Shown: positions 28,101-37,783, numbered from the stretch's first letter. The stretch is 64,000 nt of DNA from Calothrix sp. NIES-4105 (GCF_002368415.1 NZ_AP018290.1:5593614-5657613), one strand, 5' to 3'. Made by a program: numbers and translations. Notes: generated by a model not told the origin, from the letters alone.

Positions 28101-28178
28101 ACTTTAGATAATGCCTTAACAGCAGTTTTTCAACCTACTACACCTACACCTCCTGCTATCGTTCGTCCTGTACAGTAA
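25152..28178 (+). CDS. UPF0182 family membrane protein with an in-frame repeat insertion
   Basis: 1008 residues. About eight membrane helices lie in the first 430 residues (for example LVIILLLGVWLVFDLVSHL at about 11-29). A large extracytoplasmic part follows with conserved UPF0182 features: ERPYIQRTIALTRQAFNLD, IRLWDTNPLL, YYNFPSADIDRY, GRPRIYYGE, and DPGKHEFNYIRNSVKV. The function of the family is unknown. Residues 94-129 are encoded by a dispersed repeat (palindrome plus heptamers) and read TDAINRIS then four units of TQHSALN type. They fall in the loop between helices 2 and 3, so the fold can tolerate them. The frame stays open because three heptamers make exactly seven codons. The upstream start is crowded by the same repeat. 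Confidence 0.9.
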   Translation: MFRRFWNRPNLVIILLLGVWLVFDLVSHLEAEILWFHEVGYSEVFRLRLNTQLLLWCAGFFTAASFLLANLTIAKRLSYQVSGQKEKNPQNSLGTDAINRISTQHSALNTQHSTLSTQHSALNTQHSALNLRFLLPAVICLSVCAGIIFAYYAQETLNIWHLPIEVPKQFQLVFPLFKGIQISISILQVGLLVGITLLILIFHFSSLLVLGLFQSLLLGFLFLANWDKFLQFFHFTHFNLTEPLFGRDIGFYVFSLPIWQIIELFFLGIFLYNIVAVSLIYLRSANSLSEGRFPGFSIWQSLHLNILASLSMFAVALQYWLLRYWLLLDKHGVNFGASYTDSAFKLPIYTVLSWSAFLIAVYLLLLVFVLYRVARRAKRQNLHKYRKEDKKLRELPYGRNLVYTLTAFSIIAVLTGELIPTLVQRLLVQPNELTQERPYIQRTIALTRQAFNLDDIEEQNFAPQGTLTAADLKQNDLTIRNIRLWDTNPLLDANRQLQQIRPYYNFPSADIDRYTLRTDVGNSESEKQQTIIAARELDSTALPEQAKTWINQHLIYTHGYGFTLSPVNIVGAGGLPEYYVKDIGVESGNRQGSLQLSDENIRVSIPIGRPRIYYGEITNNYVMTGTKTQELDYPSGNDNFYNVYDGRGGVPIGQFWKRLIFAEYLKDWQMLLTRNFTPQTKLLFRRNIMERVKEIAPFLHYDSDSYLVAADGGATTSLGEEIHLYWIIDAYTTSNTYPYSDPGKHEFNYIRNSVKVIVDTYNGSVNFYVADKSDPIITTLTKVFPSLFKPLSAMSSSLVSHLRYPVDLFNVKTERLLTYHMTDPQVFYNREDLWQIPNEIYGTKPRTVEPYYLITKLPTAKSEEFILLLPFTPTQRPNLIAWLAARSDGNEYGKLLLYKFPKQQLVYGQEQIDALINQDPVISQQITLWNREGSRVIQGNLLIIPIEQSLLYVEPIYLEAEQNSVPTLVRVVVAYQNRIVMAPTLDNALTAVFQPTTPTPPAIVRPVQ
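25431..25537. repeat. Composite palindrome-heptamer repeat inside the UPF0182 coding region
   Basis: GGTACAGACGCGATAAATCG and CATCTCTACTCAG, then alternating TCAGCAC and TCAACAC heptamers. It is the same arrangement as 25042-25140, about 390 bp upstream, so it is likely a copy that landed in frame. Heptamers alternate between two variants inside the gene but are uniform outside. Confidence 0.88.
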
Positions 28179-28618
28179 AAATGCGATTGTTCTGTTACGT
28201 CTCTACATAAATGTTATGGATGAAGCGCATTAATGCAGGTCTATTTTGATGTACATAAACATAGTTTCTCTAATCAAACCTTAATACCTAACCTGGGATG
28301 GATTGTTTTTGTTAAAAAGACTCCTCATGTATTTGTATAGTTTTGATTTTCTAATACTATCATTATAAATTACTTATATTTACACCCACATTCTGAATCT
28401 ACTAAATCAAAGATTTGTAGCTTAAGAGCGAAACTTTAGATGTAGAAATGTAAAGAACTACTTAAGAAACTAAATTTTCCTAGGAAAAAGACTACAAAAT
28501 GAAAAATTGACTGTAAAAAATATAAAGCAGCAAAAAATCAATGCTGTGTCCAAGGAGGGCAGCACAATAGTTAGATTCAGCTCTAATTAGACGAGTATCG
28601 AATCAATTATAGCAAACT
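28179..28618. other. Gene-free region upstream of the ArsR-type gene
   Basis: 440 bp, AT-rich, without a gene or clear hairpin. It contains CCAAGGAGGGCAGC at 28549-28562, a purine-rich stretch not positioned as a ribosome site for 28619. Confidence 0.4.
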
Positions 28619-29212
28619 ATGAAAAATGAACAATTTAAAATTTTGCTGCGTTTTTTTAAAGCGTTAGCAGACGAAAGCAGGTTAAAAATTGTAGGTATTT
28701 TGGCTTCACAAGAATGTAGTGTAGAAGAATTAGCCGCACTACTACAACTGAAAGAGCCAACAGTATCTCACCACTTAGCTAGATTAAAAGAGTTAAATTT
28801 GGTTAGTATGCGTCCAGAAGGAAATGCTCATTTATATCAGTTAGATAGTGAAGCATTACACAACTTGAGTAAAGAAATTTTTACACCGGAGAAAATGGCT
28901 TCTTTGGTTGAGGATGTTAGCACACAAGCATGGGAAAATAAAGTACTAAAAACCTATATAGAAGGAGATTTTCAAAACCCTGAAGCTATGCAAAATCTTA
29001 AAGAAATTCCCGCAAGTCGAAAAAAGCGTTTAGTTATTCTCAAATGGTTAGTAGAAAAGTTTGAAGTGGGAGTTAAATATCCTGAACGTACAGTCAATGA
29101 AATTATTAAGCGCTACCATCCTGATTGTGCTACTTTAAGACGCGAGTTGGTGGGATACCAACTTCTTGTGCGTGAACAGGGAATTTATTGGCGTTGCCCT
29201 GAATCTCAATAA
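28619..29212 (+). CDS. ArsR-type winged-helix regulator with C-terminal DUF2087
   Basis: 197 residues. Residues 1-95 are an ArsR-like winged helix (FFKALADESRLKIVGILASQ, ECSVEELAALLQLKEPTVSH, HLARLKELNLVSMR). Residues about 130-195 match DUF2087 (KRLVILKWLVEKF, RTVNEIIKRYHPDCATLRRE, LVGYQLLVREQGIYWR). The typical ArsR metal motif ELCVCDL is replaced by ASQECSVEEL, with one cysteine, so metal sensing by the standard site is doubtful. It probably regulates its own or an unlinked gene; no transporter or other target stands beside it. A hairpin terminator follows 63 bp after the stop. Confidence 0.85.
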   Translation: MKNEQFKILLRFFKALADESRLKIVGILASQECSVEELAALLQLKEPTVSHHLARLKELNLVSMRPEGNAHLYQLDSEALHNLSKEIFTPEKMASLVEDVSTQAWENKVLKTYIEGDFQNPEAMQNLKEIPASRKKRLVILKWLVEKFEVGVKYPERTVNEIIKRYHPDCATLRRELVGYQLLVREQGIYWRCPESQ

Positions 29213-29274
29213 TCACAAAACTGTGATTAGTCATACAGTGCATCAGTACTCTATAACTAATGATATATCATGCA

Positions 29275-29299
29275 TGGCAGTCTAGCGGCTGTCATTTTT
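29275..29299 (+). terminator. Terminator of the ArsR-DUF2087 gene
   Basis: Stem TGGCAGTC / GGCTGTCA with two G-T pairs, loop TAGC, followed by five T then ATT. Orientation and position fit the gene ending at 29212. Confidence 0.65.
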
Positions 29300-29668
29300 A
29301 TTGCTGCTTAATTTTTATATACAGGCGCCTATGCTGTTCACAAGGTTTTGGGCATTATTTATGTACCTTACATACCTAAAATTTGCTGTAAAAAACTAGA
29401 AATATTAACAGGCACCAGTTTTGATGATGAGCAGTAAAATGTAAATCCTTGAGTAACTCTGGATTCACATGCGGTTTCTCCCACTGAGTAACAGTAGTTT
29501 CCATACAATATTAGTATTTTTTATTACTTTAATCTAAAACAATATAAATGCTCAGTTTAAATGTATTAGTAAGTTTAGACTGTAACACTTGATTCCAGCA
29601 TAGTTGTACCAAATCAGGAATGCTATCCCAGAATGTGCAACTTTTTTAACTGAACACTGTAAAGATAT

Positions 29669-29700
29669 GTAGGTTGGGTGGAGGCTTTGCGGAACCCAAC
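29669..29700. repeat. Dispersed GTAGGTTGGGT...ACCCAAC palindrome
   Basis: GTAGGTTGGGTGGAGGCTTT followed by GCGGAACCCAAC: inverted GTTGGGT arms around a GC-rich loop. It is a widespread type of intergenic repeat in cyanobacteria; one copy is seen in this window. Confidence 0.7.
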
Positions 29701-30099
29701 TAAATATTACGTTGCTCCTCGGCGCCCCTTCATCACCAGCACTACTAAGCTAAATTTTGGCTTGGGTATAATAACGGATTTTAGATTAGAAAATACCTAT
29801 GTAAGGTATTTGAATATTTAATCTACTTTAAAAAGTTCTTCTTAAGTTTATGTATTTTTTCTTATAAATCAAGCAATAAGTTGTTTATTGATGACGAACA
29901 ATGGATTTATAAATAAATAATTTATTGTGAAAATATTCAACTGCTGTATATTATAAATTTGCTATGAAATCATGGGAATATTAATAATTAAATAGTGGTG
30001 CAAGTACTGAGGCATCAAGCGTATATATCGGCAAAAATATTTTATTAACTATTAATGACATTTTTCAATTTGTTGTCGCTTTAGGAAACATCAATAAGT

Positions 30100-33000
30100 A
30101 TGAAGCCTGTATTAAACAACCATTTTTACGCTTTGCTCAACTCTGAAGAAGCAGTCTTATATAGCACAACAGGTTGTAGAAAGTTAAAGAAAGCAAAAAG
30201 TATTGTTTTTATTGATAATAATATTTCTGATAAACAAAGCTTGATAGCGGGTGTCAAGCCAGATATCGAAGTTGTGATACTTGATTCTACTTTAGATGGA
30301 GTAGAGCAAATTACTGAAAGTTTACAGGCTACCCGATATAATTCGGTTCACATAGTTTCCCACGGTTCGCCTGGATGTTTGTATCTAGGAAAATCTACTG
30401 TTTGCTTAAGTACACTAGATGTTTATTCCAACCAGTTACAACAATGGTTTGAAAAGCAAGAATTAAATGAATTGCTTCTATATGGTTGTAACGTTGCTGC
30501 TGGTGATGCGGGAGAGGAGTTTATTACTAAGTTACACCACTTAACAGGAGCTTCGGTTGGCGCCTCAGCTACGCCCACTGGTAGTGCAGCTTTAGGAGCA
30601 GACTGGAATCTTGAAATTACCATCGGTGAAATAAGACCTGCTTTAGCATTTGAACCTGAGCTATTGAAAACTTATAGTTACGCTTTTCCTTCTTCTAACG
30701 ATGACTTTGCCAACAGAATTGTTCTTTCAGGTGTTTCAGGTACCAGTTTTGGAAATAATGTAGATGCCACGGCAGAAGCAGGTGAGGCTAGTCAGTCAGG
30801 AATAAATAATTCTGTATGGTGGAGTTGGACGGCGCCAACGAATGGTACAGTCACGTTTGATACCATTGGCAGTAACTTTGACACATATCTATCTGTTTAC
30901 ACAGGTAATAGTGTCAGTAGCTTAACTCGTGTAGCTTTCAATGATGATATTGGTAGTGGAAATGTTGCTAGTCGAGTAAGTTTTACGGTAACTGCTGGAA
31001 CAACTTACTATATTGCCGTAGACGGGTATAGCAGCAACACAGGTAATGTTACTTTAAATTACTCTTTCAACAGTGCTGGTACTACTACCACAAGTAACTT
31101 AGCTCCTATTCTGGCGGACACTGTAGTAACTTTAAACTCAGTAAGTAGAGATGCTGGTTTACCATCTGGTGCAGTTGGTACTTTAGTATCTTCACTTGTT
31201 GGCATTGGTAGGAACGTTACTGACTCAAATGGCGCCGTTACAGGTGTTGCTATTATCTCTGCTGACAGCAGCAATGGCACTTGGTACTATAGCACTAATA
31301 ATGGAACTAGCTGGAATACTAATGGTACACTTTCCAGCACTAATGCTCGGTTATTAGCAGCAGATAGTAATACCCGCCTATACTTCCGACCGAACGCTAA
31401 TTACACTGGTAGTATTAGTAACGCGATTACTTTCCGGGCTTGGGATCAAACGAGTGGTGTAGCTGGTGGTTTAGCCGACGCTAGTATTAATGGTGGTTCT
31501 AGTGCTTTTAGTACTGCTACCGATACTGCCTCAATTACAGTTAGCAACCCAACTCCTGTAAATGATAATTTTGCGAATCAAATAACACTGGTTGGGACTT
31601 TAGGTAGCATTACAGGTACTAATATTGGTGCGACAGCAGAAACAGGAGAAGCTACACAGTCAGGAACAAATAACTCTGTATGGTGGAGTTGGACGGCGCC
31701 AACGAATGGTACAGTCACTTTTGATACTATTGGTAGTAATTTTGATACGTACCTTTCTGTTTATACAGGTACGAGTGTTAGTAGTTTAGCTTTAGTTGTT
31801 GCTAACGATGATAGCGGTGGCGCCAATACAAGCCGTGTTAGCTTTAATGTCACTGCCGGAACAGTTTATCGTATTGCTGTAGACGGATATCAAGCACATA
31901 CGGGCAACATTTCCTTAAATTACTCTTTGAACAGTGGCGGCACTACTACCACAGGTAATATTGCCCCAACCTTAACAGACACGGTACTCACTCTCAACCC
32001 TGTCAACAGAGATGCAGCATTGCCATCTGGTGCAGTTGGTACTTTAGTATCTTCACTTGTTGGCATTGGTAGGAACATTACTGACTCAAATGGCGCCGTT
32101 ACAGGTGTTGCTATTATCTTTGCTGACAGCAGCAATGGCACTTGGTACTATAGCACTAATAATGGAACTAGCTGGAATACTAATGGTTCCGTTTCCAGCA
32201 CTAATGCTCGGTTATTAGCAGCAGATGTTAACACCCGTGTATACTTCCGACCGAACGCTAATTACACTGGCAGCATTAGTAACGCGATTAGTTTCCGGGC
32301 TTGGGATCAAACGAGTGGTGTAGCTGGTGGTTTAGCCGACGCTAGTATTAACGGTGGTTCTACTGCTTTTAGTACTGCTACGGACACTGCCTCAATTACA
32401 GTTAGCAACCCAACTCCTGTAAATGATAATTTTGCGAATCAAATAACACTGGTTGGGACTTTAGGTAGTGTTACAGGTACTAATATTGGTGCGACAGCAG
32501 AAACAGGTGAAGCTACACAGTCAGGAACAAATAACTCTGTGTGGTGGAGTTGGACGGCGCCGTCGAATGGTACAGTCACGTTTGATACTATTGGTAGTAA
32601 TTTTGACACATACCTTTCTGTTTATACAGGTACAAGTGTTAATAGTTTGACTTTAGTGACTTTTGACGATGATGGCGGTGGCACCAATACAAGCCGTGTC
32701 AGCTTTGCTGTCACTGCCGGAACAGTTTACCGTATTGCTGTAGATGGTTATAGCAGCAACACAGGTAATATTTCTTTAAATTACTCTTTCAACAGTAATG
32801 GCACTACTACCACAGGTAACTTAGCTCCAATTCTCACAGACACGGTAGTGACTTTAAACTCGGTTAATAGAGACGCAGCATTACCATCTGGTGCAGTTGG
32901 TACTTTAGTGTCTTCACTTGTTGGCATCGGTAGAAACGTTACTGACTCAAATGGCGCCGTTACGGGTATTGCAATTACTGGCGCCGACACTACCAACGGC

Positions 33001-36000
33001 ATTTGGTACTACAGCACTAATAATGGAACTAGTTGGAATACTAATGGTACACTTTCTAGCACTAGCGCGCGGTTATTAGCAGCAGATGCTAACACCCGTG
33101 TATACTTCCGACCAAATGCTAATTATACTGGCAGCATTAGTAACGCGATTACTTTCCGTGCTTGGGATCAAACTAGTGGTGTAGCTGGTGGTGTAGCTGA
33201 CACTACTATTAATGGTGGTTCTACTGCTTTTAGTACTACTACTGACGTTGCTTCAATTATTGTTAACAGTCCATCTCCTATTAATGACAATTTTGTTTCT
33301 AGAACTGTTATTTCTGGCAGTTCAGGTAGGATTACAGGTACTACTGACGGTGCCACAGGTGAAGTAGGGGAACTTACGCAGTCAGGAACGACTAACTCTG
33401 TGTGGTGGAGTTGGACGGCGCCAACGAATGGTGCAGTTACGTTTGATACTATTGGTAGTAACTTTGATACATTTCTTTCCGTTTACACTGGCGATTCAAT
33501 TAATAATTTAAGCCTTGTGAGAAGTGATGATAATACTGGCGGAAATAATGCAAGTTGGACAAGTTTTGCAGTTACTGCTGGAACAACTTATCAAATTGCT
33601 GTAGATGGCTCTAACAGTAATACAGGTAATGTTGTTTTAAATTACGTTTTGAGCAGTAGCGGTAATAGACCACCAATTTTAACTGACACAGTTGTTACTC
33701 TAGACGCAATAAGTCAAAATGCTGGTACACCTTCAGGAGCGGTAGGCACTCTTGTATCTTCATTAGTAGCATTAGGAAGAAATGTTACAGACTTTGACTC
33801 AGGCGCCCGCACAGGTATTGCGGTAACAAATGCTAATACAACTAACGGTAGCTGGTGGTACAGCATCAATAATGGTGAGAATTGGTTTACTTTGGGCGAT
33901 GTTTATAATGACCTTGCTCGTGTACTAGCAGCAGATGCGAATACTCGTATCTACTTTCAACCCAACGCTAATTTTACTGGCACTATTGACAACGCCATAT
34001 CTTTCCGTGCTTGGGATTTTAGATTTGCTGGTGACAACGGGTTCCGGATAGCTGCTGCAAACTTTTCAGAACAACTAAGCAATTTTACAGAAACTGCTTC
34101 AATTACTGTCAATACATCAACTAATTCCTCTGGCAGCGCTCCTATTCTTGCAGACACGGTTGTAACATTAAACTCTGTTAACGAAGATGCAGGCGCCCCT
34201 TCGGGAGCAGTCGGTACTTTAGTTTCCTCCATAGTTGGTTTAGGTAGAAACGTCACCGACTCTAGAAGTGGAGCAGTAACAGGTATAGCTATTAGTAGTG
34301 TTAGCACCAGCAATGGTACATGGTGGTATAGCACGAACAACGGAGCGAGTTGGCTTCAGATGGGTACGTTGTCTAATAGTAATGCCCGTCTTTTAGCAGC
34401 AGATACTTTCACGCGCGTTTACTTTCAAGCCAATGCAAATTACAACGGTAGCATTAGCAACGCCATCACTTTCCGTGCTTGGAACCAAACTAGTGGTGTG
34501 AATGGCAGTATCGCTAACACAACATTAAATGGAGGGTCTACAGCTTTTAGTAGCCTTGCTGATACTGCTTCGATAAATGTAAGTGCTGTCAATGATGCCC
34601 CTGTAATTTCACCAAGTTATCCTCTAGGAATTCCGACTAACGCGACTAATGGCACAATTATTGGGTCTTTAACTGCAACAGATATTGACTCAAGCAACAC
34701 TGTATTCTCCAATTGGAGGATTGTAGGTGGAAACATCGACCTTGATGCCGATGGAAATATGGCGTTTAGCATTAATTCTAATACTGGGCAAATTGCGGTT
34801 AACGATATAGACGACCTTAACCCACAAGTTAACCCCACAGTAAACCTACAGGTAAATGTAAGCGATGGTGTAGCTACCAGCGCTAACGAAAATGTTGTAA
34901 TTAAGCTGGCACTCAGACCCGGTGAATTAGACCCAAACTTTGGTATCAGTGGTATAGTCACTACACCGAATACAGCTTACTCTCGTGGCGTTACGGTTCA
35001 GCCTGACGGTAAGATTGTTGTTGCGGGCGGATTTGGTAGTTTCGATGTTGCTCGGTATAACATTGATGGCACTTTAGACACTAGCTTTGGTAATAGTGGC
35101 AGAGTTAATACTGATATTGGACTTGGAAGTGAAACTGGGTATAGTGTTACTCTTCAATCCAATGGCAAAATAATTGTTGGTGGATATGTATGGAATAGCG
35201 AGCAACCTAACTATCCAGATTTTGCTCTAGCCCGCTACAACGTTGACGGTAGCTTGGATAGCACCTTTGGTAATGGAGGAAAAGTCGTTACTAATTTTGG
35301 TGAAGATTTCGGTCGTAACGTTTTAGTTCAGTCCGACGGCAAGATTATCTTAGCTGGGTATATAGGCAATGGTAATCCAGATTATGTTTTAGTACGTTAT
35401 AACGCTGATGGCAGTTTAGATACAACTTTTGGCAGCAGTGGTAAAGTTAACGGCACAAATGGTCATGTTGCAGCGCTACAGTCAGATGGCAAAATTCTGG
35501 TTGGGGGACGTGTACAAATTCCAAACGTTGCTGAATTTGATTTTTCTTTAGCGCGCTATAACAACGACGGAAGCTTAGATACTAGTTTTGGTAATGCTGG
35601 TAGGTCTATTGTCTCGATAGGTGTCGGGGAGGAAATCGATAGTATTGCGATTCAAGCGGACGGTAAAATTGTTGTGGCTGGGCATGTATGGAGATATGTT
35701 GGTGGTAGTAGCTTCAACCAAGACGACCTAGCCCTCGCCCGTTTCAATACTGACGGTAGTTTAGATACTAATTTTGGTTCTGGTGGCAAAGTTATTACAC
35801 CTTTAAGCACGACTAATAGTGACCGTGCAAATGGTTTAACGATTCAGCCAAGTGGCAAAATTGTTGTATCTGGTTATTTTGAAAGCGGAGCAAATCGCGA
35901 CCGCACTTCTGTTTTAGTGGCTTATAACCCTGATGGCAGTTTGGATAGTAGCTTTGGTACAGGTGGTCAAGTTATTACTCCTATTGGAAGTAACTATGAT

Positions 36001-36489
36001 GTTAATCGTGCTGTTGCGACTCAAGGAGACGGCAATATTGTTCTTGTTGGTCAACCAAAGACTTCAGGTGGCTTTACAGTCGCGCGCTATATAGGAACTA
36101 CCGACAACAATATTGGTGGTACTTCGGGTGATGATTTGATATACGGTTACTGGGGTAACGACAAGCTTGATGGATATGATGGGAATGACAGAATTTGGGG
36201 TGGTGATGGTAATGATGAAATTTGGGGTGGTTTAGGCAATGACATTTTGAATGGAGGAAGTGGTAAAGATACTTTTGCTCTCGTCACAAATCAAGGTGTA
36301 GATACCATTGAAGATTTCCAAGTCGGTGAGGATATACTTGGCTGTGCAGGAGGTTTAAGATTCACTTCGTTGTCATTCATTCAGCTTCAGGGTGACACTT
36401 TAATTCGTGATACAGTTAGCAATCAAGATTTAGCTCTTTTAAAGGGATTTACTGGCAGTCTTAATAGCAACAATTTCCGTACTTTGTAA
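30100..36489 (+). CDS. Giant secreted repeat protein (DUF4347, PPC-like and beta-sandwich repeats, delta-60 repeats, RTX)
   Basis: 2129 residues. Residues about 35-190 are DUF4347 (VVILDSTLDGVEQI, VHIVSHGSPGCLYLG, LLLYGCNVAAGDAGEEF). Then come four PPC-like domains starting NDDFAN/NDNFAN at about 201, 488, 775 and 1062 (each with SVWWSWTAPTNGTVTFDTIG), alternating with five domains starting LTDTVVTLN (about 340, 626, 913, 1194, 1349). A cadherin-like VNDAPVI segment is at about 1497. From about 1608 there are seven or so delta-60 repeats (LDPNFG...VQPDGKIVVAGG). RTX calcium-binding nonapeptides GGDGNDEIWGG, GLGNDILNGG end at about 2060. The layout fits type I secretion with a C-terminal signal and a cell-surface or matrix role, perhaps adhesion. 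There is no N-terminal signal peptide. Units two and three are nearly identical at DNA level (861-bp period). Confidence 0.88.
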   Translation: MKPVLNNHFYALLNSEEAVLYSTTGCRKLKKAKSIVFIDNNISDKQSLIAGVKPDIEVVILDSTLDGVEQITESLQATRYNSVHIVSHGSPGCLYLGKSTVCLSTLDVYSNQLQQWFEKQELNELLLYGCNVAAGDAGEEFITKLHHLTGASVGASATPTGSAALGADWNLEITIGEIRPALAFEPELLKTYSYAFPSSNDDFANRIVLSGVSGTSFGNNVDATAEAGEASQSGINNSVWWSWTAPTNGTVTFDTIGSNFDTYLSVYTGNSVSSLTRVAFNDDIGSGNVASRVSFTVTAGTTYYIAVDGYSSNTGNVTLNYSFNSAGTTTTSNLAPILADTVVTLNSVSRDAGLPSGAVGTLVSSLVGIGRNVTDSNGAVTGVAIISADSSNGTWYYSTNNGTSWNTNGTLSSTNARLLAADSNTRLYFRPNANYTGSISNAITFRAWDQTSGVAGGLADASINGGSSAFSTATDTASITVSNPTPVNDNFANQITLVGTLGSITGTNIGATAETGEATQSGTNNSVWWSWTAPTNGTVTFDTIGSNFDTYLSVYTGTSVSSLALVVANDDSGGANTSRVSFNVTAGTVYRIAVDGYQAHTGNISLNYSLNSGGTTTTGNIAPTLTDTVLTLNPVNRDAALPSGAVGTLVSSLVGIGRNITDSNGAVTGVAIIFADSSNGTWYYSTNNGTSWNTNGSVSSTNARLLAADVNTRVYFRPNANYTGSISNAISFRAWDQTSGVAGGLADASINGGSTAFSTATDTASITVSNPTPVNDNFANQITLVGTLGSVTGTNIGATAETGEATQSGTNNSVWWSWTAPSNGTVTFDTIGSNFDTYLSVYTGTSVNSLTLVTFDDDGGGTNTSRVSFAVTAGTVYRIAVDGYSSNTGNISLNYSFNSNGTTTTGNLAPILTDTVVTLNSVNRDAALPSGAVGTLVSSLVGIGRNVTDSNGAVTGIAITGADTTNGIWYYSTNNGTSWNTNGTLSSTSARLLAADANTRVYFRPNANYTGSISNAITFRAWDQTSGVAGGVADTTINGGSTAFSTTTDVASIIVNSPSPINDNFVSRTVISGSSGRITGTTDGATGEVGELTQSGTTNSVWWSWTAPTNGAVTFDTIGSNFDTFLSVYTGDSINNLSLVRSDDNTGGNNASWTSFAVTAGTTYQIAVDGSNSNTGNVVLNYVLSSSGNRPPILTDTVVTLDAISQNAGTPSGAVGTLVSSLVALGRNVTDFDSGARTGIAVTNANTTNGSWWYSINNGENWFTLGDVYNDLARVLAADANTRIYFQPNANFTGTIDNAISFRAWDFRFAGDNGFRIAAANFSEQLSNFTETASITVNTSTNSSGSAPILADTVVTLNSVNEDAGAPSGAVGTLVSSIVGLGRNVTDSRSGAVTGIAISSVSTSNGTWWYSTNNGASWLQMGTLSNSNARLLAADTFTRVYFQANANYNGSISNAITFRAWNQTSGVNGSIANTTLNGGSTAFSSLADTASINVSAVNDAPVISPSYPLGIPTNATNGTIIGSLTATDIDSSNTVFSNWRIVGGNIDLDADGNMAFSINSNTGQIAVNDIDDLNPQVNPTVNLQVNVSDGVATSANENVVIKLALRPGELDPNFGISGIVTTPNTAYSRGVTVQPDGKIVVAGGFGSFDVARYNIDGTLDTSFGNSGRVNTDIGLGSETGYSVTLQSNGKIIVGGYVWNSEQPNYPDFALARYNVDGSLDSTFGNGGKVVTNFGEDFGRNVLVQSDGKIILAGYIGNGNPDYVLVRYNADGSLDTTFGSSGKVNGTNGHVAALQSDGKILVGGRVQIPNVAEFDFSLARYNNDGSLDTSFGNAGRSIVSIGVGEEIDSIAIQADGKIVVAGHVWRYVGGSSFNQDDLALARFNTDGSLDTNFGSGGKVITPLSTTNSDRANGLTIQPSGKIVVSGYFESGANRDRTSVLVAYNPDGSLDSSFGTGGQVITPIGSNYDVNRAVATQGDGNIVLVGQPKTSGGFTVARYIGTTDNNIGGTSGDDLIYGYWGNDKLDGYDGNDRIWGGDGNDEIWGGLGNDILNGGSGKDTFALVTNQGVDTIEDFQVGEDILGCAGGLRFTSLSFIQLQGDTLIRDTVSNQDLALLKGFTGSLNSNNFRTL

Positions 36490-36604
36490 AATGTAATTAG
36501 GTGTCGTGCGGATGTCTTCCTGTGGCGCCCAATTATAATTTTGAATCCACTATAATTGCTGTAATTTATTAGTTTTAGGCGCTTCCAAATAACAAGATGT
36601 TGAA

Positions 36605-36700
36605 AATTTTCTTGTGGGATGGGCTTCTCTTGCCCTGTCCCTTACATCAGGGCAGGTAATACTTATATATTAGGGCAGCTTCGGATGCCTGCTTCACAAG
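36605..36700. repeat. Cluster of dispersed repeats (GTGGGATGGGC and GCCTGCTTCACAAG types)
   Basis: TGTGGGATGGGCTTCTCTTG with CCCTGTCCCT resembles 51009-51039. GGATGCCTGCTTCACAAG resembles the sequence before the carotenoid oxygenase stop at 16420-16445. Both lie just beyond the stop of the J-domain gene. Confidence 0.65.
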
Positions 36701-36712
36701 AATTAAATTGTG

Positions 36713-37342
36713 TTAGAAGATTTGTTCTAGTTTTTGGAAGTCGCGTTGTACTGAGTCGAATAAGGATTTGTTATTGGGGTCGGTTTTTAGGGCTTTTTTC
36801 AGGTATATACGGGCTTTTAACCATTGTTTTTCGGCGATGAGCGCGCGTCCCCATACTTGGTATGAAATTGCTTGCCACTGTTTTACTTCTGGGTCTTCAG
36901 GCAAACGTTCGGCTAATGCTTCTGCTAGGGCAATGGCTTGGGGAAAACGTCGTTCGCGGATGAAGCGCTGTAGTTGTTCGTATGTTTTCCACTTTAGGCG
37001 CCGTTCTATTTCAAGTATATTTGGCGGTTTTGGTTGTGGTTGTTGTGGTTGTTGTGGTTGTTGTGGTTGTTTGGGGGGTTGCTTTGGTGCGTGTTGTGCC
37101 GAAGTTTTTGGGTTTGCTGGTTGAGTCGGTGCTGTTGATGAAACTGGAGATACTGGTGTTACTACCTGTAAAAGGAATTTGTACGCTTCTGTTAGCGCAA
37201 TAAATTTCTCTTTTGCTTTATTGTCATTCGGGTTGATATCGGGGTGGTATTGCTGTGCTAGTTTGCGATACGAAGCTTTGATGTCGGAAAACGAGGCGCC
37301 CGACCTTAAACCCAATACACGGTAGCAATCTACTACATCCAT
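36713..37342 (-). CDS. J-domain (DnaJ-like) protein with Pro/Gln linker and TPR-like tail
   Basis: 209 residues. The J-domain occupies 1-62 (CYRVLGLRSGASFSDIKASY, and the essential HPD in QQYHPDINPND), so it should stimulate an Hsp70 (DnaK) ATPase. A low-complexity linker at about 70-110 (PPKQPQQPQQPQQPQPKPP) follows. The C-terminal 95 residues form TPR-like helices (ERRFPQAIALAEALAERLPE, RALIAEKQWLKARIYLKKAL). There is no G/F-rich or zinc-finger region, so it is a type III J-protein that probably directs DnaK to particular clients. The CAA/CAG-like linker DNA could be length-variable. Confidence 0.88.
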   Translation of the reverse strand: MDVVDCYRVLGLRSGASFSDIKASYRKLAQQYHPDINPNDNKAKEKFIALTEAYKFLLQVVTPVSPVSSTAPTQPANPKTSAQHAPKQPPKQPQQPQQPQQPQPKPPNILEIERRLKWKTYEQLQRFIRERRFPQAIALAEALAERLPEDPEVKQWQAISYQVWGRALIAEKQWLKARIYLKKALKTDPNNKSLFDSVQRDFQKLEQIF

Positions 37343-37783
37343 CTTTAAGCCGTTACAAGCACGAATAATTGTTTACATAACCTGAAAAAGTTCTGAGTGC
37401 TGAGTGCTGAGTATTTATACTTGACTCTTAACTCTTTACAAATGCCTTTTGGAGGCGCTTTCTATTTCAGGGATAGCGTGTAAACACCCGTTTGGGTACT
37501 TACTTTCTTAAAGCTTAGAACCTGGAACCTTAATAATAAAGACTATTTAGTTACTTTTCGTTACTTTTCGCTGTTTAGTCTTGACAATTTTTACGGGAAC
37601 GTAAAATGCTTTTCCGGAAACTTTGCAGGCGCACAAACGATAGCATTTACTAAGTATAAATGACTTTACCATCCGTATCGAAGCAAAATTACGCTACATA
37701 TACTATCGCCTCAACCCCTTTCTTGAAAAGAGGAATAACTAAAATCGAGTATTCAGATGTAATATTTATAACTAAATACTCTT
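37343..37783. other. Gene-free region between clpP3 and the J-domain gene
   Basis: Contains a short heptamer array (TTCTGAGTGCTGAGTGCTGA at 37389-37408) with TTGACTCTTAACTC after it, and a direct duplication of GTTACTTTTCG at about 37550. No gene seen. The promoter of the J-domain gene should lie here. Confidence 0.5.

Larger units (their letters stand above)
29213..30099. other. Long gene-free region upstream of the giant surface protein
   Basis: About 890 bp, AT-rich. It contains the terminator at 29275, one palindromic repeat at 29669 and two GGCGCC sites. The rest has no open frame with a recognisable product; short fragments such as 29420-29500 could be debris. The promoter of the giant gene should be in the last 300 bp, but no site is clear. 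Confidence 0.4.
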
